Below, piece after piece: positions 42,874-48,659 of a stretch of DNA of 48,659 nucleotides. Under the pieces are notes generated by a model, which worked only from the letters and a program-made list of their open reading frames with translations, had not been told where the DNA came from and made no database searches. The stretch spans positions 1 to 48,659 of the forward strand of contig JASGFG010000021.1 of NCBI GenBank assembly GCA_047605605.1, read 5' to 3'. The DNA is from JAATGA01 sp047605605 (lineage in GTDB: Bacteria > Pseudomonadota > Alphaproteobacteria > Rhodobacterales > Rhodobacteraceae). Positions within the stretch are counted from its first letter, which is position 1. Each line of letters opens with the position of its first letter. Position numbers and translations under genes: made by a program.

Positions 42874-43637
42874 AGGTTGCCGTCATCACCGGCGCGGGAT
42901 CGGGCCTTGGCGCCGCGACCGCCCGCCGGTTCCGCCGCGACGGGTGGGAACTGGTTCTGGGCGACCTGCGCCCCGAGGGGCTGGCGGCCATCGCCGCCGA
43001 ACTGGGCGCCGCCGCCGTCGCCTGCGACGTGTCGGACGAGGCGCAGGTGGCCGCACTGGTGCAGACGGCCATCGACCGGCACGGGCGGCTGGACTGCATG
43101 ATCAACAATGCGGGCATCCTGGGCGCGCTCGGCCCCATCGGCCAGACCGAGGCGCGGGATTTCAACCGCGTGCTCGACATCATGGTCAGCGGCGTCTTTT
43201 ACGGCACCAAGCACGCCGCCAATGCCATGGGGCCGGATGGGGGGTCGATCCTGAACACCGCCAGCCTTGCCGGGATCGGGGCCTGGGCCAATCATTCCTA
43301 TACCACGGCGAAACATGCGGTCGTCGGGCTGACCCGGTCCAGCGCAGTGGAGCTTGCCCCCAGGCGGATCACCGTCAACGCGCTGGCCCCCGGCAACGTC
43401 ATCACCACCATGACCAGCAACCTCAGCGGCAGCGCGCAGGCAGCCTATGACCGTGCGCTTGGGCGCAATCCCATCCCCTATGTCTGCACGCCCGAGGATA
43501 TTGCCGATGCCTTTGCCTATTTCGCTGGCCCCTCGGCACGCGGGATCACCGGGCAGGTCTTGACCATCGACAGCGGGTTGAGCGTGGCGGTCGTGCCCCC
43601 GGCCTATCACCTGTCGCCGACGAAATTCGTCGACTGA
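42870..43637 (+). CDS. Short-chain dehydrogenase/reductase
   Basis: A 255-residue classical SDR. It has VAVITGAGSGLGAATARRF, NNAGILGALG, a catalytic Ser in NTASLAGIGAW and Tyr/Lys in SYTTAKHAVVG. NALAPGNVITTM and ITGQVLTIDSGLSVA complete the pattern. It ends the plus-strand arm of the cluster, only 19 bp from the convergent acyl-CoA ligase gene, and no terminator hairpin is seen between them. It probably oxidises a hydroxy intermediate. Confidence 0.91.
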   Translation: MKVAVITGAGSGLGAATARRFRRDGWELVLGDLRPEGLAAIAAELGAAAVACDVSDEAQVAALVQTAIDRHGRLDCMINNAGILGALGPIGQTEARDFNRVLDIMVSGVFYGTKHAANAMGPDGGSILNTASLAGIGAWANHSYTTAKHAVVGLTRSSAVELAPRRITVNALAPGNVITTMTSNLSGSAQAAYDRALGRNPIPYVCTPEDIADAFAYFAGPSARGITGQVLTIDSGLSVAVVPPAYHLSPTKFVD

Positions 43638-43656
43638 CGGGCAGGGCCGTGGCCGG

Positions 43657-45156
43657 TCAGGCCACGGCTTCGGCCACGCGGCGCTCGATCTCCTCGCGGA
43701 TGATCTTGCCGCTGGTGCTGCGCGGGAAATCCTCGATGGCGATGAAGACCACGCCCTTGGGCCGCTTGTATCCGGCCAGGTTTTCCCGGCACAGCGCGAT
43801 CACCGCCGCCTCGTCCAGCGTGTCGTCGGTGCGCGCGATCACCGCCACCGGCACCTCGCCCCAGCGGTCGTCGGCGCGGCGGACGACGATGGCATCGGCC
43901 ACCCGCGGGTCGGACAGGATCACGCGCTCGATCTCGGCCGGATAGATGTTCTCGCCCCCGGATTTGATCAGGTATTTCGACCGGCCCGCGAATTCATAGC
44001 CGTAGGCCGTGCGGCGGAACAGGTCGCCCATGTGGAACCAGCCGCCGCTGAAACAGTCGCGGTTCACCGCCTCGGCATTCCAGTAGCCGCTGAACAGCGT
44101 CGGCCCCTTGACCCATGCCTCGCCCGTCTCGCCCTCGGCCACGTCCTGCCCGTCGGGGCCGACAAGGCGCAGTTCGGTCAGGATCGACAGCTTCTTGGCC
44201 AGATTGCGCGGCAGGGTGCCCGGATGGATCAGGTCGCCCGACAGCGGCGGCATCCCGGTTTCCGTCGCGCCAAAGGAATTGAGGAAGGGCGCATCCAGCA
44301 GCCGCGTGATGTCCTCCATCACCGCGGCGGGCACCATGTCGGCCATCGCCCCCACCGCCTTGACGCCCCGGATCTTCGGTCGCCGCTCGTGCAGGCGGGC
44401 CAGCAGCAGCTCGGTCGTGGCGGGCACCGTCATCAGCCAGCCGACGCGAAACTCCTCCAGCGTGTCGATGATACGGTCGGTGTCGAATCCGTCCATGATC
44501 ACCGTCGTCCCGCCGATCAGCAGGGTGGAAAACAGATGCTCGGTGCCGCCCATGTGGAACATCGGTGCCCATGAGATATAGGCGTCGTCCCGCGCCAGCC
44601 CCAGGTCCAGCCGAAAGGCGCACATCCGCGCGATCTGCGCTCGCTGGCTGATCACCGCGGCCTTGGGGCGGCCCGTGGTGCCCGAGGTATAGATGATGTT
44701 GAACCCGTCCTCGGCCTGCGCCTGTTCGACGGCTTCGCCCTCGCGCCCCAGCGTCTCGATGGGCAGAGGCACGCGCGCAGGGCTGGCGGCAAGCGCCAGC
44801 GCCCGGTGCCGGGCAGAGGCGATGACCACCCGCGGATCGACCAGATCGACGCACCATTGCAGTTCCGCCGCCACCAGCCGCCAGTTCAGGCAGGCGACCA
44901 TCGCCCCCAGCTTGGCGCAGGCCAGCTGGACCAGCGAATATTCCATGCGGTTTTCCGACAGCACCGCCACCCGGTCGCCGCGCCCCACGCCATGCGCCAC
45001 CAGATCGGCGGCGATCCGGTCGGCCAGCCCCATCAGCGTGGCATAGTCGATGCGCCGGTCGCCCTCGACCAGGGCCAGCGCCCCCGGCTGTTCGGCGGCA
45101 CGCGCGGCGATCAGCCGCCAGACGGTGCTGGACCCGGCGGAAAGGATGTCGGACAT
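43657..45156 (-). CDS. AMP-dependent acyl-CoA ligase
   Basis: A 499-residue member of the ANL superfamily. It has the P-loop IIYTSGTTGRPKAAVIS, then NSFGATETGMPPLSGD, the hinge region GWFHMGDLFRRTAYGYEFAG and a C-terminal Lys in FPRSTSGKIIREEI. It activates a carboxylic acid with ATP and CoA. It is the last gene of the minus-strand arm, one base after the MaoC-half gene. Together they suggest CoA activation and hydration of an acid formed by the plus-strand oxidoreductases. The substrate is unknown. Confidence 0.92.
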   Translation of the reverse strand: MSDILSAGSSTVWRLIAARAAEQPGALALVEGDRRIDYATLMGLADRIAADLVAHGVGRGDRVAVLSENRMEYSLVQLACAKLGAMVACLNWRLVAAELQWCVDLVDPRVVIASARHRALALAASPARVPLPIETLGREGEAVEQAQAEDGFNIIYTSGTTGRPKAAVISQRAQIARMCAFRLDLGLARDDAYISWAPMFHMGGTEHLFSTLLIGGTTVIMDGFDTDRIIDTLEEFRVGWLMTVPATTELLLARLHERRPKIRGVKAVGAMADMVPAAVMEDITRLLDAPFLNSFGATETGMPPLSGDLIHPGTLPRNLAKKLSILTELRLVGPDGQDVAEGETGEAWVKGPTLFSGYWNAEAVNRDCFSGGWFHMGDLFRRTAYGYEFAGRSKYLIKSGGENIYPAEIERVILSDPRVADAIVVRRADDRWGEVPVAVIARTDDTLDEAAVIALCRENLAGYKRPKGVVFIAIEDFPRSTSGKIIREEIERRVAEAVA

Positions 45157-45503
45157 CAGGGCTTCTCCCGAAGGGTGGCGGTCAGGACGGGCATCTCGCG
45201 CCCGGCGGCGGACAGGCTGGCGCGATCACCATCCTCCAGCGTGATGGTCAGCAGATCGTCCTCGAACACGTTGCTGGCGAAGAACGCCGTGATCTCGGCG
45301 AACTCGGCCTCGGGGCGGGCGGCCATCGCGGCGCTGATGACATAGGCCAGATTGGCCGGGCCGGGATTGACGCGGCGGGGGCCGAAACCCGCCGCCTCGG
45401 CCGCCTCGCGCCGCAGGTGGATGGCATTGTCGTCGCGCAGCATGGCGCACCATTCCGCCATGTCGGGGCCGCTGACCGGGCCAAGGGAAAATGGGTCAGG
45501 CAT
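45156..45503 (-). CDS. MaoC-like hydratase, C-terminal-half subunit
   Basis: A 115-residue single-hotdog protein with a hydratase-2-like motif LRDDNAIHLRREAAEAAGFG, whose Asp and His would be catalytic, then RRVNPGPANLAYVISAA. It is short and lacks the N-terminal half. The gene directly upstream on the transcript (45496-45915) encodes that half, overlapping by 8 bp. The pair should form a heteromeric enoyl-CoA hydratase, as in split MaoC enzymes such as ChsH1/ChsH2. Compare the fused form at 6186-7022. Confidence 0.8.
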   Translation of the reverse strand: MPDPFSLGPVSGPDMAEWCAMLRDDNAIHLRREAAEAAGFGPRRVNPGPANLAYVISAAMAARPEAEFAEITAFFASNVFEDDLLTITLEDGDRASLSAAGREMPVLTATLREKP

Positions 45504-45915
45504 CGGGAACCACCGGGGTGATCATGGCGAATTGCAGGATGCTGGCCGGGCCATCGCCATCGGCCAGCGTGATCGACAGTGTCAGGTGATCGGCCTGCCC
45601 GAAGCGGCGGCTCGGCTTGCGGGTCAGGTCCAGCACCCGCGTTTCCACCCGATAACGCCGCCCGACACGCAACGTGCCCGGATAGCGCAGCGTGCAGCTG
45701 CCCAGAACCGGGCCGTGATCGAAGGCCAGCCCCATACCCCGGCTGAAATCGCCGATGGGCACCGGCATTCCCGCCAGCGCCCCCAGATAGGCATGGATCG
45801 GATGCGCGCGGTCGTCCCGCCGGGCGGGGGCGCCGCTGAGCACCCGCACCCGGTCATCCATCGCGGCGGTCAGGTCGAACCAGCCATCGGCCATATGCCG
45901 CGGATCGTCCGTCAT
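45496..45915 (-). CDS. MaoC/FAS1-like dehydratase, N-terminal-half subunit
   Basis: A 139-residue hotdog protein starting MTDDPRHMADGWFDLTAAMD. LTRKPSRRFGQADHLTLSIT resembles the N-terminal, non-catalytic half of FAS1-like dehydratases. It has no hydratase-2 Asp/His motif. The start is set by ATGA overlap with the thioesterase gene; a longer frame upstream lies inside that gene. It is the likely partner of the 45156-45503 protein. The family call is moderate because the sequence is divergent. Confidence 0.7.
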   Translation of the reverse strand: MTDDPRHMADGWFDLTAAMDDRVRVLSGAPARRDDRAHPIHAYLGALAGMPVPIGDFSRGMGLAFDHGPVLGSCTLRYPGTLRVGRRYRVETRVLDLTRKPSRRFGQADHLTLSITLADGDGPASILQFAMITPVVPDA

Positions 45916-46439
45916 CGGCCGACCGCCACCAGACGACGCTCGATCTCGGGCCCTACATTGTCGAAATAGCTGGTGTCGGCCAGATCGGCCATCGCCATCA
46001 CCTTGAAGATCGCCCGCGCATTCATCACCGGGCGGTCGCCGACGCTGCACCGCATCAGCGAAAACACCAGGTTGCGGGTCTTGCGCGTGACCTCCAGATC
46101 GCCGCGCACCCAGTCGCCGGGGTTCACGATCGACAGAAAGTCGATGTTCATCGAAATGGTCGGGACCACCGCCGCCTCATAGCCGACAAGATGCTGGATC
46201 CCATAGGCCTGCATGTCGGTGAACGCCGCCAGCGCCCCCCCGTGACAATAGCGGGCCGGGTTCAGATGGCGTTCGGTGCAGCGGAATCCGACGGCGAAAA
46301 GCCCCGGCCCGTCGCGCGTGCCCCAGACCGGGCCAAAGGTATGGTTGAACCCGCCGGGCGAGGGAAGCTCGACCCAGCCCTCGGGCGGTTCGGGGCTGCG
46401 CTCCCACGGCTGATGCCGATAGAAATCTTCTGCGGACAT
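45912..46439 (-). CDS. PaaI-like hotdog thioesterase
   Basis: A 175-residue 4HBT/PaaI-type protein. NPARYCHGGALAAFTDMQAY carries the usual HGG..A..D motif. ISMNIDFLSIVNPGDWVRGD and GDLEVTRKTRNLVFSLMRCS follow. It probably releases CoA from an acyl intermediate, or acts as a salvage thioesterase. It is the first gene of the minus-strand arm, reading from the 46440-46554 promoter region, and is coupled by ATGA to the hydratase subunits. Confidence 0.86.
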   Translation of the reverse strand: MSAEDFYRHQPWERSPEPPEGWVELPSPGGFNHTFGPVWGTRDGPGLFAVGFRCTERHLNPARYCHGGALAAFTDMQAYGIQHLVGYEAAVVPTISMNIDFLSIVNPGDWVRGDLEVTRKTRNLVFSLMRCSVGDRPVMNARAIFKVMAMADLADTSYFDNVGPEIERRLVAVGR

Positions 46440-46554
46440 GCGCAGCCCCCCCTCCGCAGCAAGCCATTATTTATACAATTATCATTTGACTGTATAATTG
46501 ATGCGCTGTCAATGTGTGCATTATGGCGCATCGCGCGCCGAGGGGAGAGGACTC
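46440..46554. promoter_or_regulatory. Divergent AT-rich promoter with inverted repeat and shared 10-bp motif
   Basis: 115 bp between divergent genes. An AT-rich core at 46466-46502 has the inverted repeat CAATTAT (46476-46482) and ATAATTG (46494-46500) with an 11-bp spacer. It also carries TTGACTGTAT (46486-46495), the reverse complement of ATACAGTCAA at 37495-37504. GGGGAGAGG before 46555 is the ribosome binding site of the SnoaL-like gene. This is a probable operator for a regulator of the whole cluster. Confidence 0.6.
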
Positions 46555-47121
46555 ATGACCGATATCGAAACCCGGCTGGACCGGCTGGAATCGCGGGCGG
46601 AAATACTCGCGCTGATCTCGCATTACTGCAAAGCCTGCGACGACCGCGACGTGCCGCTGCTGCGGTCGCTGTTCCGCGACGATTCCTGGGTGCGCTCGGC
46701 CGACGGTCGGATGAAGGGCGAGGGGCTGGACGGCATCCTGAACATGTATCGCAAGCGGTTCGAGGTGCTGGGCCTGTCCGTCCACTGGACGCATGACACG
46801 GTGATCAACATCGACCCCGCCAACCCCGACCGCGCCACGGGCGAGGTGTTCTGCCATGCCGAGGCGATGCGCAACGGGCAGGTCCTGGTCGGCTCGCTGC
46901 GGTATGAGGATGAATATGCCCGCCGCGACGGGAAATGGTATTTCAAGTCGCGGCTGCTGAAGTTCCTCTACTACGTCCCCGTCCAGCAATATGCCGAGGC
47001 GCTGACCTCGCCCCTGCGCCAGCGCGGCTATGACACGCCCCTGCCCGGCGATTACCCCGAAACGCTGGAAAGCTGGACCGGCTGGATCAAGCATTACGCC
47101 CCGCAGGGAGAGAACGCTTGA
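46555..47121 (+). CDS. SnoaL/NTF2-like fold protein
   Basis: A 188-residue protein with the SnoaL-like pattern: ILALISHYCKACDDRDVPLL, LFRDDSWVRSADGRMKGEG, DTVINIDP and YARRDGKWYFKSRLLKFLYY. Family members include isomerases, dehydratases and the small subunits of ring-hydroxylating dioxygenases. No oxygenase alpha subunit is present, so a stand-alone isomerase/dehydratase role is more likely. The ATG at 46555 has GGGGAGAGGAC upstream. It is coupled by overlap to a VOC gene. Confidence 0.82.
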   Translation: MTDIETRLDRLESRAEILALISHYCKACDDRDVPLLRSLFRDDSWVRSADGRMKGEGLDGILNMYRKRFEVLGLSVHWTHDTVINIDPANPDRATGEVFCHAEAMRNGQVLVGSLRYEDEYARRDGKWYFKSRLLKFLYYVPVQQYAEALTSPLRQRGYDTPLPGDYPETLESWTGWIKHYAPQGENA

Positions 47122-47582
47122 TCCTGGGCGTTCACCACGCGGCGATCTCGACCCCCGACATCGACAGGCTGATCGGTTTCTACACCGGCCTTCTGGGGTT
47201 CGAGGTCGTGCATCGCCAGTCGTGGGCGGCGGATGCCGAAACCCAGAATGCGCTGCTGGGGGCAAGGGGGTCGGCGGCACAGCTGGCCATGCTGCGCCAT
47301 CGCAACTGCTATCTGGAGCTGTTCCAGTTCGAGACCCCCGTGCCCGAGCCGCGCAGCCCGCATCAGCGGCTGTTCGGCCACGGGCTGACGCATCTGTGCA
47401 TCGCGGTGCAGGATATGGCGGCGGAACATGCGCGACTGGCGGCGGTGGGGGTGATCTTTCACTCCTCGCCCCTGCCCCGGCCGACGTTCAATGCCGTCTA
47501 TGGCCATGACCCCGACGGCAATGTGGTGGAACTGCTGGAACTATACGAGCCAACGCACGCCTTTGCGCCGCACTGGCAATGA
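47118..47582 (+). CDS. VOC-family protein, paralogue of 40922-41398
   Basis: A 154-residue VOC protein beginning (TTG)ILGVHHAAISTPDIDRLIG, nearly the same opening as the 40922 gene. Ligand-type residues lie in VHHAAIST, THLCIAV and NVVELLELYE. The TTG start lies in a TTGA overlap with the previous stop, and the match to the ATG start of its paralogue confirms it. Two paralogues in one cluster suggest two related steps or substrates. Confidence 0.85.
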   Translation: MILGVHHAAISTPDIDRLIGFYTGLLGFEVVHRQSWAADAETQNALLGARGSAAQLAMLRHRNCYLELFQFETPVPEPRSPHQRLFGHGLTHLCIAVQDMAAEHARLAAVGVIFHSSPLPRPTFNAVYGHDPDGNVVELLELYEPTHAFAPHWQ

Positions 47583-47585
47583 CGA

Positions 47586-47618
47586 AAAGGCCCGCTCCGT
47601 TCACCGGCGCGGGCCTTT
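47586..47618. terminator. Bidirectional terminator
   Basis: A 10-bp perfect stem, AAAGGCCCGC (47586-47595) and GCGGGCCTTT (47609-47618), between the convergent VOC and E2 genes. Its A/T ends provide short U-runs on both strands. Confidence 0.85.
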
Positions 47619-47621
47619 CGC

Positions 47622-48659
47622 TTACATCACCAGAGACATCGGCGCTTCGATCTTCGCCTTCAGCGTCGAAAGGAACTGCGCGCTGACCGCGCCGTCGATA
47701 CCGCGATGGTCGGCCGACAGGGTCAGGGTGATGACGCTGACAAAGCGCACGCCTTTTTCGGCGCATTCCCGCGCCTCGCGCCGGGGGCCGCCTACGGCCA
47801 GGATCGCGCCCTGCGGCGGGCTGATGATCGCGTCAAAGGCGCGGACCCCATACATCCCCAGGTTCGACAGGGTGAAGGTGCCGCCCCGCAGATCGTCGGC
47901 CGTCAGGCTGCGGTCGCGGGCAGCGGCGATCAGGCGCGTGGCCTCGGACGAAATCTCGCTGACTGGCCGTTCGGCGGCATTGCGGATCACCGGGGTGATC
48001 AGCCCCGCGTCGATGGCCACCGCCACGCAGAGGTCGACCTGATCGAACCGGGTGATGCCGGTGTCCGAGACATGGATGTTCACCTCGGGGTGCGCCCTCA
48101 GCGCTAGGGCCGAGGCGCGCAGCAGGAAATCGTTGACCGAAATCCTTGCCCCGTCGCGGTCCGCGTTGAACTGCGCGCGCAGTGCCATCAGTGCATCCAC
48201 CTCGACATCCATCGAAGTATAGAAATGCGGCACGTTCTGTTTCGACTGGGTCAGCGCCCGCGCGATGGATTTGCGCATCCCGGTAAAGGGCTGCTCCACC
48301 CCCGCCGCGGCGGCCTTGGGCGCAACCTGCGCCGCCGTTGCGGCAACGGCGGCGGCGGCGGGTTTCCACAGGCCAGCCGCATTCGCCGCCGCCTGCACAT
48401 CCGCCAGCGAGATCCGGCCCTTGTAGCCGGTGGGTTTCAGTCCGCTCAGGTCAAAGCCGATGGCATTGGCAAAGCTCACCGCGACCGGGCTGGCCTTGGC
48501 CCCGGCGTTCCGGCGTGCCGCCTCTTCGGGCGACAGCGCGGCCGTGGCGGCGGGCAGGTCGGCCTTGCGGATCTTGCCGTTCACGCCCGAACCCTGCACG
48601 GTGCCAAGGTCGATCCCTTCCTGCCCCGCAATGCGGCGGGCGAGGGGCGAGGCATTCAC
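47622..48659 (-). CDS. 2-oxo acid dehydrogenase E2 acyltransferase (partial, 5' end outside the window)
   Basis: The last 345 codons of an E2 gene, open to the window edge. Two peripheral-subunit-binding-like segments occur: ASPLARRIAGQEGIDL..GVNGKIRKADL, and a more divergent ASPVAVSFANAIGFDL..GYKGRISLADV. After an Ala-rich linker comes the catalytic core (PFTGMRKSIARALTQSKQNV), with active-site His in SADHRGIDGA and VPHFYTSMDV. The lipoyl domain should lie beyond 48659. It is part of a pyruvate, acetoin or branched-chain dehydrogenase complex; which one cannot be told. The GTG at the edge is not a likely true start. Confidence 0.9.
   Translation of the reverse strand: MNASPLARRIAGQEGIDLGTVQGSGVNGKIRKADLPAATAALSPEEAARRNAGAKASPVAVSFANAIGFDLSGLKPTGYKGRISLADVQAAANAAGLWKPAAAAVAATAAQVAPKAAAAGVEQPFTGMRKSIARALTQSKQNVPHFYTSMDVEVDALMALRAQFNADRDGARISVNDFLLRASALALRAHPEVNIHVSDTGITRFDQVDLCVAVAIDAGLITPVIRNAAERPVSEISSEATRLIAAARDRSLTADDLRGGTFTLSNLGMYGVRAFDAIISPPQGAILAVGGPRREARECAEKGVRFVSVITLTLSADHRGIDGAVSAQFLSTLKAKIEAPMSLVM

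Noticed and set aside
1..48659. CRISPR arrays, tRNA/rRNA genes, prophage or intact insertion sequences
   Set aside because: No regularly spaced repeats, cloverleaf-like sequence, integrase or transposase were seen on either strand.

Overview
The window looks like a piece of an alphaproteobacterial, probably Rhodobacterales (Paracoccus-like) genome or megaplasmid. The grounds are a GC-rich coding style, tightly overlapping ATGA/TGATG gene junctions, a pseudoazurin, a SqrR/BigR-type ArsR repressor with YeeE/YedE sulfur transporters, and a rhamnose operon of the rhizobial rha type. This placement is inference; no rRNA or other taxonomic marker is present. I see no tRNA, rRNA, CRISPR array, intact transposon or prophage.

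Layout. (1) 1-2850: a LysR regulator divergent from an SDR and an aldo/keto reductase, in visibly less GC-rich DNA. (2) 2851-3928: a decayed scar of gene fragments, one resembling a plasmid ParB, marking a composition boundary. (3) 3929-7810: a four-gene operon for acyl-CoA dehydrogenase, class III CoA transferase, MaoC-type hydratase and CitE-type lyase, which reads as an itaconate (C5-dicarboxylate) degradation pathway. (4) 8111-16615: an SbmA/YddA-type ABC protein, then FecI-like sigma, FecR, a TonB-dependent siderophore receptor, a periplasmic binding protein and a siderophore-interacting flavoprotein; this is a ferric-siderophore uptake unit without a FecCD permease. (5) 16702-21496: a GlxA-type AraC regulator, a periplasmic rhodanese with a TsuA-like thiosulfate transporter and a 54-residue exported peptide, and IlvE.

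(6) 21549-32147: a complete L-rhamnose regulon. rhaRSTPQUK on the minus strand diverges from rhaD-rhaI. Between them two near-perfect 20-bp inverted operator arms each carry an outward-facing TTGACA box. (7) 32291-37314: a C45-family Ntn hydrolase, pseudoazurin, oleate hydratase, and an ArsR (Cys33/Cys99) repressor heading a split YeeE/YedE pair.

(8) 37624-47582: an unassigned catabolic gene set. The plus-strand arm has a small exported protein, GMC oxidoreductase, KstD/fumarate-reductase-like flavoprotein, two VOC proteins, aldo/keto reductase and SDR. The facing minus-strand arm has a thioesterase, a two-subunit MaoC-type hydratase and an acyl-CoA ligase. A second plus-strand pair has a SnoaL-like protein and a third VOC protein. 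The two AT-rich promoter regions share a 10-bp motif. The logic of alcohol/ketone oxidation, CoA activation and hydration suggests degradation of an oxygenated hydrophobic or cyclic compound, but the substrate cannot be named from sequence. This is the best candidate here for an undescribed system. (9) 47622-48659: the 3' part of an E2 acyltransferase gene running off the window end.
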